From the NCBI GenBank assembly GCA_009775375.1, contig VSPO01000148.1:1-6077 (forward strand): DNA of 6,077 nucleotides, read 5' to 3'. Made by a program: the position numbers and the translations under genes. Source of the stretch: Muribaculaceae bacterium (GTDB taxonomy: Bacteria > Bacteroidota > Bacteroidia > Bacteroidales > Muribaculaceae). Of this stretch, positions 1-6,077 are shown in pieces. Under the pieces are notes generated by a model, which worked only from the letters and a program-made list of their open reading frames with translations, had not been told where the DNA came from and ran no database searches. Every line of letters begins with the position of its first letter. Position 1 is the first letter of the stretch.

Positions 1-100
1 TCACTCGGACTACGGTGAAAACATAAGCTCCCTCTAGTCTCAGAATTCATCAGTCTTGTATAGGTGAGTAGTTACTTAGGAATAATAATAACTGAATTTA
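1..100. other. Left-edge intergenic sequence, no gene assigned
   Basis: A plus-strand frame open from base 2 ends at TAG 35-37 (HSDYGENISSL) and could be the last residues of an upstream gene, but eleven codons are too few to support this. A minus-strand frame starting at ATG 51-49 is open to the window edge and is equally weak. No RNA gene or terminator hairpin is visible here. The stretch 81-99 contains AATAAT-AATAAC hexamers that resemble one side of a Fur box. Confidence 0.3.
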
Positions 101-131
101 TTTAAACTTATTTTTAAATTGCTTAAATTTG
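101..131 (+). promoter_or_regulatory. Candidate Bacteroidetes-type promoter for feoAB
   Basis: TAAATTTG at 124-131 matches the Bacteroidetes -7 consensus TAnnTTTG exactly. A weak -33 element, TTTA at 101-104 (3 of 4 to TTTG), lies 19 nt upstream, which is the expected spacing. Transcription would begin near 136-140, leaving a leader of about 65-70 nt before the feoAB start codon. The region is very AT-rich, so a chance match to the -7 box is possible; the supporting point is its position upstream of a gene that has no other visible promoter. Confidence 0.5.
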
Positions 132-137
132 CAAGTA

Positions 138-167
138 CTTTGGCATAATCTGAATGATTTGCCAAGG
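138..167 (+). promoter_or_regulatory. Imperfect inverted repeat / hairpin in the feoAB leader
   Basis: TTGGCA (140-145) pairs with TGCCAA (160-165), and AATC (147-150) pairs with GATT (156-159). One T (146) is bulged and the loop is five nt (151-155). An outer C138-G167 pair and a T139/G166 wobble extend it. It begins about where the predicted transcript would start, so it could be an operator for a metal-dependent repressor or a 5' stem stabilising or regulating the mRNA. It is not a typical terminator because no T-tract follows. The purine-rich AAGGAG at 164-169 overlaps its 3' arm but lies too far (about 36 nt) from the start codon to be the ribosome binding site. The symmetry is seen directly; the function is inferred. 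Confidence 0.4.
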
Positions 168-205
168 AGAGACAGTAACAAGAGCTCTAAAGAAAAATAA
201 ATACG

Positions 206-2647
206 ATGCGGTTATCCGATCTTAAGCCCGGTCAAACCGGGGTAATAACCAAAATTTTGGGTCATGGGGCGTTCAGAAAGCGTGTCATGGAAATGGGTTT
301 TGTAAGAGGCAGGAAAGTTAAGATGGTTCTGAACGCTCCTCTTCAGGATCCGATAAAATACAGTCTTATGGATTATGAGGTGTCTTTAAGGAGAGCAGAG
401 GCTAATCTTATCGACATCCAGCCACTTGAAGAATGGGAGAAAGCAAACGGAAAAGCAGAGAGCAAAGCTCCTGGCGGCTTAATAGATGATCACGCATTGC
501 TAAGAAAAGACAAGATTATAAACATTGCTCTTGTTGGAAATCCCAATTGTGGTAAGACCTCTCTTTTCAATATCGTCTCGGGTTCTCACGAACATGTTGG
601 TAATTATGCGGGAGTGACGGTTGGCGCAAAGGAAGGCTATATGACCTATAAGGGCTATCGGCTTAACATAGTCGACTTGCCGGGGACATATTCCCTGTCA
701 GCTTACTCTCCGGAGGAATTGTATGTCATGAGATACCTTAAAGAGGAGACTCCAGACGTTATTGTCAACGTGGTGGTGGCCTCTAATCTTGAAAGGAATC
801 TTTATCTGACGTCGGAGTTGATCGATATGAACCGGAGCATGGTCATAGCTCTCAACATGTATGATGAATTGGAAAGAAGCCATGCATATCTTGATTATGA
901 GCAGTTGGGAAAGATGCTCGGAGTACCCATGGTTCCGACTAAAGCTTCTACCGGATGGGGCGTAGACAATCTTCTTGATACGGTCATTCAGGTTTATGAA
1001 ATGAAGAATCCCGACACTCGCCACATACATATCCGCATGCGTCCTGAATTGGAGCAAGGTGTAGCGGCCCTCAATGCTGCTATGAAGGAGGATACTAATG
1101 TGACGCATCGTTTCTCCCCTCGATATCTTGCTATAAAAATGCTTGAGAGAGATCCTGAAGTGGAGCACATTCTTGAAGATTATCCGGGCTATCCCAAATG
1201 GTGTGAGATTCGCGACAGGGAGTCGGCCAGAATCGAGAAAGATCTTGGAGACGACCCCAATTCCTTGATTGCTTCGGAAAAATATGGTTTCATACAGGGT
1301 GCCCTTGCCGAAACTTTTAAAGATGGAGAGAAACAGGAGGAAGAATCCACAAGAATAATAGATGCTTTTGTGACAAACAAATTGTTTGGCTTCCCGATTT
1401 TCCTTCTTGTCATGTGGCTGATGTTTTGGGCGACATTCCAGATTGGCTCCTATCCTATGGAGTGGATTGAGTCCCTTGTCAGCTGGATTTCCGGTCTTTT
1501 GGGTACGTATATGTCCGACGGTCCGTTTAAAGACCTTCTCCTCGATGGCGTGATTGGCGGAGTTGGCGGAGTTATAGTCTTTCTCCCGAATATTCTTATC
1601 CTCTATGCATTCATATCTTTCATGGAGGATTCGGGCTATATGGCAAGGGTTGCGTTCATCATGGATAAGCTTATGCACAAGATGGGACTTCATGGAAAGT
1701 CATTTATTCCCCTTGTCATGGGATTCGGTTGCAATGTCCCCGCAATAATGTCGACAAGAATCATCGAAAGCAAATCGAGTAGGCTGATTACTATCCTGAT
1801 AAATCCGTTCATCAGTTGTTCTGCAAGAATACCGATCTATATTCTCCTTGCTGGTGCATTTTTTCCGGCATATGGGGCTTGGGTGTTTTCCGGTCTTTAC
1901 TTGCTTGGAGTGATTGTAGCGGTAATCACTGCCAGACTCTTAAGAAAATTCTGGTTTGGTAAGGATGAGACGCCGTTTGTCATGGAACTGCCTCCTTATC
2001 GTATCCCTACTGCAAAGGCCACCATCCGCAATATGTGGTCGAAGGCCAAGCAGTATCTTAAGAAAATGGGAGGGATAATTCTTGTTGCTTCAGTCATCAT
2101 ATGGGCTCTTTCCTATTTCCCTCGTTATTCGGCGGACCAGGTTCCTCAGGACTACAAAATGAATGCTTTAAAGGAAATGCCGGAGTCCACGCTTGCCTCT
2201 TCTTCTGTAGGAGCGATAGATACTTTGGTGATGAATGAATATCAGCAAGGACATTCGATTCTTGGATATATCGGGAAAGGCTGTGCGCCTGTGATGTCTC
2301 CAATGGATTTTAATTGGAAGATATGCAGTTCCCTGCTTGCGGGATGTGCTGCGAAAGAAGTTGTAGTGTCCACACTGGGAGTGCTCTATGTAGGCGATGA
2401 CGATGCCGAGCTATTGTCAGAAAGACTGAGAAAGACGTCGAAGACCACAGGCGAGGCTCCGTTCACTCCTGCCAAGGCTCTTGCCTTCCTTGTTTTTGTG
2501 TTGATATACTTTCCTTGTATAGCTTCAGTCGTGGCGATTGTAAAGGAAGCAGGCTCATGGAAATATGGCGTGTTTACAATTGTCTATAACACGGCTCTCG
2601 CTTGGGTTCTTTCGTTTATCACATATCGCATAGCTCTGTTGTTTTAG
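206..2647 (+). CDS. feoB: Ferrous iron transporter FeoAB (FeoA-FeoB fusion)
   Basis: This is an inner-membrane Fe(II) importer of 813 residues with a FeoA SH3-like domain fused at the N-terminus (about 1-75) and joined by a hydrophilic linker (about 76-102). The FeoB G domain follows: G1 GNPNCGKTSLFN at 111-122 (K117), G2 threonine T138 in NYAGVTVG, G3 DLPG at 157-160, G4 NMYD at 217-220, and a G5-like TKAS at 245-248. A soluble helical spacer (about 270-388) leads into the membrane part from about residue 393. Both transporter gate signatures are present: GFGCNVPAI at 506-514 (C509) and NPFISCSARIPIY at 533-545 (C538). A later conserved segment, CAAKEVVVSTLGVLY, is at 714-728, and the protein ends in hydrophobic helices (about 755-810). 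No key residue is missing and no frameshift is seen. The ATG at 206 is the only ATG after an in-frame TAA at 188-190; an A-rich leader precedes it. No separate feoC is visible. Fusion of FeoA to FeoB is common in Bacteroidetes. FeoA is thought to modulate the G domain and pore. Confidence 0.96.
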   Translation: MRLSDLKPGQTGVITKILGHGAFRKRVMEMGFVRGRKVKMVLNAPLQDPIKYSLMDYEVSLRRAEANLIDIQPLEEWEKANGKAESKAPGGLIDDHALLRKDKIINIALVGNPNCGKTSLFNIVSGSHEHVGNYAGVTVGAKEGYMTYKGYRLNIVDLPGTYSLSAYSPEELYVMRYLKEETPDVIVNVVVASNLERNLYLTSELIDMNRSMVIALNMYDELERSHAYLDYEQLGKMLGVPMVPTKASTGWGVDNLLDTVIQVYEMKNPDTRHIHIRMRPELEQGVAALNAAMKEDTNVTHRFSPRYLAIKMLERDPEVEHILEDYPGYPKWCEIRDRESARIEKDLGDDPNSLIASEKYGFIQGALAETFKDGEKQEEESTRIIDAFVTNKLFGFPIFLLVMWLMFWATFQIGSYPMEWIESLVSWISGLLGTYMSDGPFKDLLLDGVIGGVGGVIVFLPNILILYAFISFMEDSGYMARVAFIMDKLMHKMGLHGKSFIPLVMGFGCNVPAIMSTRIIESKSSRLITILINPFISCSARIPIYILLAGAFFPAYGAWVFSGLYLLGVIVAVITARLLRKFWFGKDETPFVMELPPYRIPTAKATIRNMWSKAKQYLKKMGGIILVASVIIWALSYFPRYSADQVPQDYKMNALKEMPESTLASSSVGAIDTLVMNEYQQGHSILGYIGKGCAPVMSPMDFNWKICSSLLAGCAAKEVVVSTLGVLYVGDDDAELLSERLRKTSKTTGEAPFTPAKALAFLVFVLIYFPCIASVVAIVKEAGSWKYGVFTIVYNTALAWVLSFITYRIALLF

Positions 2648-2686
2648 AGCAGAATCATTCAATCGTGCTTTAGAGCTCTTTCATCT

Positions 2687-3190
2687 ATGGATATTAGGAA
2701 AGCATACAGAGAAGATATGGGAAGACTGCTCGAAATCTTTGATTCTGCAAGAGCCTTCCAGCGGTCGATAGGATTCCGGCAATGGGAAGACGGTTATCCC
2801 TCTGCCGGGGTATTGGAATCCGATATCAACAATGGCGGCGCCAGGGTTTTCACAGAAGCAGGGGCGATAGTAGGTTATGTGTTCCTCGCCTTGAATGATG
2901 AGGCATATCTCGATTTTAGGGGTATATGGCCGTCCGCAAGTGATTTTGGCGTGATTCATCGTCTTGCAGTCTCCGAAGATATACGGGGAAGGCATAAATC
3001 CGACAGTATCCTAAAGATGATTGAAGATGAATGTCGGAGTATGGGAATAAAAGTCATTCGAGCGGATACCGGTGAGAACAATATAATCATGAAAAGGATT
3101 CTTCATAAAAATGACTATGTATTTGTGGGAACATTTGATTTCAGATGGGGCCGACGGCTTGCATATGAAAAAGTTTTAGTTGGCGTATAA
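2687..3190 (+). CDS. GNAT-family N-acetyltransferase, substrate unknown
   Basis: The 167-residue protein has the layout of a single-domain GNAT acetyltransferase, which would move an acetyl group from acetyl-CoA to an amine. Visible landmarks are the N-terminal strand and helix (IRKAYREDMGRLLEIF, residues 3-18), the RQWEDGYPSAGVLESDI segment (31-47) typical of a small bacterial GNAT subgroup, the GAIVGYVFL strand (59-67), the motif A strand VIHRLAV (89-95), DTGENN (127-132) with the helix to about 140, and a C-terminal RRLAYEKVL (156-164). The CoA pyrophosphate loop reads RGRHKS (100-105) where R/Q-x-x-G-x-G/A is expected, so both glycine-type positions are replaced. Either the loop is tolerated in this subgroup or CoA binding is altered. 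The gene starts 39 nt after feoAB with no terminator or clear promoter between them, so cotranscription is likely. That does not show a role in iron uptake. The substrate cannot be told from sequence. Confidence 0.85.
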   Translation: MDIRKAYREDMGRLLEIFDSARAFQRSIGFRQWEDGYPSAGVLESDINNGGARVFTEAGAIVGYVFLALNDEAYLDFRGIWPSASDFGVIHRLAVSEDIRGRHKSDSILKMIEDECRSMGIKVIRADTGENNIIMKRILHKNDYVFVGTFDFRWGRRLAYEKVLVGV

Positions 3191-3194
3191 CTGC

Positions 3195-3260
3195 AATAAA
3201 TCGGATACAAAAAGACAAGCTCCCGCCGGCGGGAGCTTGTCTTTTTGTATCCGATTTATT
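3195..3260. terminator. Bidirectional intrinsic terminator in a perfect 66-bp palindrome
   Basis: Arms of 33 bp (3195-3227 and 3228-3260) are exact reverse complements with no spacer; the centre is GCC|GGC. The core GACAAGCTCCCGCC (3214-3227) and its complement (3228-3241) make a strong GC-rich stem, flanked by AAAAA (3209-3213) and TTTTT (3242-3246). Each strand therefore reads as a GC hairpin followed by a U-tract. It starts 4 nt after the acetyltransferase stop codon and ends 12 nt before the clpC stop codon, which is ideal for ending both convergent transcripts. The outer arms (AATAAATCGGATAC and its complement) go well beyond what termination needs. Confidence 0.93.
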
Positions 3261-3272
3261 TTCCACTTGTTT

Positions 3273-5852
3273 TTATTCAATCAAACCGGGATTATCTGTG
3301 ATAAGCGGGATATAGGAAGCCTTGGGCTTTTCATCGCCGTTTTGATATTCAACGGTTATAGTGCCTCCGATTTGGCCTTGGGCATTCAATTTCAGCATCA
3401 GTTCTGCCAGCTCGTCTTCGAGATATTTCTGGATCGAACGTTTCAGCGGTCGTGCTCCAAAGTTTTTATCATATCCTTTTTCGGCGATGAAATTCTTGGC
3501 TTCATCTGTCAGATTGAGCTTGAATCCAAGCTTTTCGATTCGGGAATAGAAATCTTTAAGTTCGATATCTATTATTTTGGATATTGCTTCCTTGTCAAGT
3601 TGGTCGAACATTATGATGTCGTCCACGCGGTTGAGAAATTCCGGTGAGAATGCCTTGTTCAGTGCTTTGGAAATGACGCCATGTGCTTGTTCCTTGGAGA
3701 CTGTCTCAGTGTTGAAGCCTATTCCACCTCCGAAATCTTTTAGTTGGCGAGAGCCGACATTGCTTGTCATTATGAGAATCGTGTTCTTGAAGTCGATTCT
3801 CCGTCCGAGTGAATCCGTCAGTCTTCCTTCGTCCATCACTTGCAGAAGCAAGTTGAAGACATCGGGATGTGCCTTCTCAATTTCGTCAAGCAGAACGACG
3901 GAATATGGATGCCTCCTTACTTTTTCTGTCAATTGTCCGCCCTCTTCATATCCCACGTATCCCGGAGGTGCCCCGACAAGACGAGACACTGTGAATTTTT
4001 CCATATATTCACTCATGTCCATGCGAATCAAAGCGTCCTTGGAATCGAAGAGATATTCAGCCAGCTTTTTGGCGAGATGGGTCTTACCCACTCCTGTTGG
4101 CCCGAGAAACATAAATACTCCTATAGGCTTTTCAGGATCTTTCAGGCCAATTCTATTCCTTTGAATGGCTTTCACCACCTTCTTGATTGCATCGTCCTGT
4201 CCGATGACGGCTCCATGAAGATTTTCTCCCATCTCAAGAAGCCTGGCTCCTTCTGCTTGTGCTATCCTTTGGGTTGGCACTCCGGTCATCATTGCCACGA
4301 CCTCTGCCACCTTCTCTTCGTCAACACTCTGGCGCTCTGTGTCAAGCTTCTTCTCCCATGCTGTCTTGGCTTGTTCGAGTTCCTCCTTTTTGTGGGTTTC
4401 CTTGTCGCGAAGAGATGCGGCAAGTTCAAAATTCTGGGCTTTGGCTGCTGCAAGCTTCTCTTGCGTGGCTTCGTCAACCTCGCGTTCAAGACGCTCAATC
4501 TCTTCCGGAACTACGATATTCGTGATGTGCACTCTTGAACCAGCTTCGTCAAGGGCGTCCAATGCCTTGTCAGGGAAATTGCGGTCGCTGACGTATCTCT
4601 CTGTCAAGTCAACGCATGCACGCAAAGCATCTTCTGTGTAGTTGACATTATGATGTTGCTCATATTTGTCCTTCACTTGTTGGAGAATAAGAAGAGTCTC
4701 TTCAGGCGTCGTAGGCTCTACCATCACCTTTTGGAATCTACGCTCAAGAGCTCCGTCCTTTTCAATGTTTTGTCTGTATTCATCGAGAGTTGTCGCCCCA
4801 ATGCATTGTATTTCTCCTCGTGCGAGAGCCGGTTTCAGCATATTGGCTGCATCCATGCTTCCGGGAGCTCCTCCGGCTCCGACGATTGTATGGATTTCGT
4901 CAATGAAAAGGATGATGTCGGGATTTTTCGAAAGCTCGTCAAGCACGGCCTTTATCCTTTCCTCAAATTGCCCACGATATTTTGTGCCTGCCAACATCCC
5001 GGCCATATCAAGACCTATTACCCTTTTGTCGAAAAGCACTCGTGACACCTTCCTTTGCACAATCCTCAAGGCAAGACCCTCTACTATCGCGGATTTCCCC
5101 ACTCCGGGCTCACCTATCAGCACGGGATTGTTTTTTTTCCTGCGCGAGAGAATCTGGGCGAGACGTTCGATCTCTATTTCGCGGCCCACCACAGGGTCAA
5201 GTTTGTCCTCTGCCGCAGCCTTGGTCATGTCATAACCAAACTTATCAAGAGCGGGAGTGTCGTTGCCTCCCTTTCCGCCGGAGACTTTTTTACCGAATTT
5301 TGACGGTTTGTCACTTTTGGGCCGCTCGTTGCCCTTAAACGGAGAAATCTCGTTGTCATCATCTTCATCTTCTTCGAAATCTTGTCCTGACGTTGGCGCG
5401 GCTGCTTCGGAAAGATTCTGTATTGAAATGTCGAAATTCAGGTATTTCTCTTTTATCTGTCGCAAAAAGTCGCTGTCCATCGACCTTTGGTCGTGGATTA
5501 GGGCAAGAAGCACATGTTCTCCGGATATGATGTGTGCATTCATCTTTCTTGCCTCGGATGTGGCAAGCTGAAGATGTCGGATGGCCGACAATGAAATCTT
5601 GAATTGCTGTTCAAAAAGGGTTGTCGTCTCAGATGGCGCCTTGGCATTAAGCAGATAGTTCTCAATTTCTTGAGTCATCTCATCCACAGGCACTTGCAAT
5701 TGTCGTAAGATTTTGATTGCATATCCTTCCTGATTCCTTAGCGACCCGAGCACAAAATGTTCGCTCAGTATGGCAGGAGACTGGAAAGTCTTGACCTCTT
5801 CCATGGCCAAATCCAGGATTGGCCGGAATTGTTTTGAGAAATCGTTTTTCAT
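3273..5852 (-). CDS. clpC: ATP-dependent Clp unfoldase ClpC (AAA+ chaperone)
   Basis: This cytoplasmic hexameric Hsp100 unfoldase is expected to thread substrates into ClpP. The 859 residues show two Clp-N repeats (about 1-65 and 80-145), each with a recognisable SEHFVLG or GEHVLLAL helix, then a charged linker (about 150-198) with an acidic run at 158-168 and a Lys/Gly-rich stretch after it. AAA1 has Walker A GEPGVGKS (247-254, K253), pore loop KYRG (291-294), Walker B ILFIDE (314-319) and Arg-finger region LERRF (369-373). A short coiled M domain with UVR motif (about 449-508) separates this from AAA2, and marks ClpC rather than ClpB or ClpA. AAA2 has Walker A GPTGVGKT (584-591, K590), pore GYVG (631-634), Walker B VVLLDE (652-657), sensor-1 TSN (696-698) and sensor-2 GARPLKR (799-805). 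IGF at 711-713 is the expected ClpP-docking tripeptide. All catalytic residues are intact. I place the start at the ATG 5852-5850; a TTG immediately upstream (5855-5853) would add one residue but is less likely. The N-domain is more diverged than the AAA cores. No adaptor or clpP gene is in the window. Confidence 0.96.
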   Translation of the reverse strand: MKNDFSKQFRPILDLAMEEVKTFQSPAILSEHFVLGSLRNQEGYAIKILRQLQVPVDEMTQEIENYLLNAKAPSETTTLFEQQFKISLSAIRHLQLATSEARKMNAHIISGEHVLLALIHDQRSMDSDFLRQIKEKYLNFDISIQNLSEAAAPTSGQDFEEDEDDDNEISPFKGNERPKSDKPSKFGKKVSGGKGGNDTPALDKFGYDMTKAAAEDKLDPVVGREIEIERLAQILSRRKKNNPVLIGEPGVGKSAIVEGLALRIVQRKVSRVLFDKRVIGLDMAGMLAGTKYRGQFEERIKAVLDELSKNPDIILFIDEIHTIVGAGGAPGSMDAANMLKPALARGEIQCIGATTLDEYRQNIEKDGALERRFQKVMVEPTTPEETLLILQQVKDKYEQHHNVNYTEDALRACVDLTERYVSDRNFPDKALDALDEAGSRVHITNIVVPEEIERLEREVDEATQEKLAAAKAQNFELAASLRDKETHKKEELEQAKTAWEKKLDTERQSVDEEKVAEVVAMMTGVPTQRIAQAEGARLLEMGENLHGAVIGQDDAIKKVVKAIQRNRIGLKDPEKPIGVFMFLGPTGVGKTHLAKKLAEYLFDSKDALIRMDMSEYMEKFTVSRLVGAPPGYVGYEEGGQLTEKVRRHPYSVVLLDEIEKAHPDVFNLLLQVMDEGRLTDSLGRRIDFKNTILIMTSNVGSRQLKDFGGGIGFNTETVSKEQAHGVISKALNKAFSPEFLNRVDDIIMFDQLDKEAISKIIDIELKDFYSRIEKLGFKLNLTDEAKNFIAEKGYDKNFGARPLKRSIQKYLEDELAELMLKLNAQGQIGGTITVEYQNGDEKPKASYIPLITDNPGLIE

Positions 5853-5879
5853 CAAAATATGCTTGTGTGTTATGATTCT

Positions 5880-5937
5880 TTAATTATGTGTGATTGGGGA
5901 GGCAGATGTCTTTTCCATTATTCTTGAAACGCCTCCT
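5880..5937 (-). promoter_or_regulatory. clpC leader with a possible stem and 12-codon upstream ORF
   Basis: The clpC mRNA leader would carry GGAGGC (5936-5931) and its complement GCCTCC (5903-5898), a 6-bp GC-rich pairing across a 27-nt loop. Inside the loop an ATG at 5918 opens a 12-codon frame (MEKTSASPITHN) ending with TAA at 5882-5880, 27 nt before the clpC ATG. The AGGAGG (5937-5932) is a strong Shine-Dalgarno match, but it sits 13 nt from that ATG, longer than usual, and Bacteroidetes rely little on such sites. The structure could modulate leader translation or be accidental; no U-tract follows, so it is not a terminator. Confidence 0.25.
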
Positions 5938-5946
5938 GTTATTAAA

Positions 5947-5980
5947 CAATCATAGTAGCGCAAATGTCGTGCCAAATTTA
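5947..5980 (-). promoter_or_regulatory. Candidate clpC promoter boxes
   Basis: On the minus strand, TAAATTTG (5980-5973) matches the Bacteroidetes -7 consensus TAnnTTTG exactly, but I see no good TTTG at the right distance upstream of it. Alternatively, the TTTG within it (5976-5973) could be a -33 box for TATGATTG (5954-5947, 7 of 8 to consensus) with an 18-nt spacer, slightly short of the usual 19-20. The second reading gives both boxes and a leader of roughly 90 nt. Which of the two is used cannot be settled from sequence. Confidence 0.4.
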
Positions 5981-6076
5981 TCAAATCTTTGTCAATTTAC
6001 TTGTAATTTCAGATTTCGCTCCTTTTTCGGTGGCTGTTGCCTTGCTTTTTTTCACTGATGCCGATATGTGAAATTT
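5981..6076 (-). other. Possible 3' end of an upstream minus-strand gene
   Basis: Reading minus from the window edge, one frame is open for 31 codons rich in Lys, Ala, Ser and Thr and ends at TGA (5983-5981). A second frame is also open from 6077 to a TGA at 6011-6009 (22 codons). Either could be the C-terminal tail of a gene beyond the window, or both may be open by chance in so short a stretch. No family can be recognised. If the first frame is real, the clpC promoter box lies immediately after its stop codon. Confidence 0.2.
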
Positions 6077-6077
6077 C

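Noticed and set aside
154..225. A 23-codon ORF starting at ATG 154 that overlaps the feoAB start out of frame
   Set aside because: No ribosome binding site precedes it, its start codon lies inside the leader hairpin, and an overlap of this size is expected by chance. Conservation in relatives would be needed to revive it.
698..1693. A 331-codon open frame antisense to feoAB
   Set aside because: It lies wholly inside a strongly conserved coding region, its translation matches no family I know and has Cys/His-rich shadow-like composition. It is best explained by codon bias on the sense strand.
181..2679. AGAGCTCTAAAG at 181-192 repeated inverted at 2668-2679, flanking feoAB
   Set aside because: A 12-nt inverted match is about what chance gives in a 6-kb window. 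There are no target-site duplications or transposase, so it is not evidence of a mobile unit.
2648..2686. A possible terminator or promoter between feoAB and the acetyltransferase
   Set aside because: Only a 4-bp AGCA/TGCT pairing and an 8-nt direct repeat TTTAGAGC are present; no T-tract follows and there is no TAnnTTTG box.
3180..3647. Plus-strand open frame crossing the palindrome into clpC
   Set aside because: It runs through a strong terminator and the antisense of the clpC 3' end; the translation is a Phe/Ile-rich shadow with no recognisable domain.
5853..5855. TTG as the clpC start codon
   Set aside because: An ATG follows immediately at 5852-5850. The TTG would add a single residue and has no better ribosome binding context.
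1..6077. A novel defence system, mobile element or CRISPR array
   Set aside because: All long coding regions are recognised core families, there are no spaced repeats, transposase or integrase, and intergenic gaps are short. Nothing supports an undescribed system.

Overview
The window looks like chromosomal DNA from a member of the Bacteroidales. The signs are a single-polypeptide FeoA-FeoB fusion, a ClpC-type unfoldase with a UVR/M domain and a charged inter-domain linker, A-rich leaders rather than well-placed Shine-Dalgarno sites, and TAnnTTTG-type promoter boxes. The assignment to order is an inference from gene content and signals; nothing here fixes genus or species.

Layout: positions 1-205 are a short AT-rich leader holding a candidate promoter (about 101-131) and a 12-pair imperfect hairpin or operator-like inverted repeat (138-167). 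Positions 206-2647 (+) encode a full-length FeoAB ferrous-iron transporter. After a 39-nt gap with no visible terminator, 2687-3190 (+) encodes a small GNAT-family acetyltransferase that is probably cotranscribed with feoAB. Positions 3195-3260 form a perfect 66-bp palindrome that should act as a bidirectional intrinsic terminator between convergent transcription units. Positions 5852-3273 (-) encode a complete ClpC AAA+ chaperone/unfoldase. Positions 5853-6077 are its leader, with candidate promoter boxes, a small stem-forming AGGAGGC/GCCTCC pair, and perhaps the 3' end of another minus-strand gene at the window edge.

Functionally, there are two unrelated units facing each other. One is Fe(II) import at the inner membrane, plus a small acetyltransferase of unknown substrate. 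The other is ATP-driven protein unfolding that probably feeds ClpP. I find no phage, transposon, CRISPR, tRNA or rRNA genes and no defence-system signature. The window reads as ordinary core chromosome; the most unusual DNA in it is the very long perfect palindrome and the inverted repeat in the feoAB leader.
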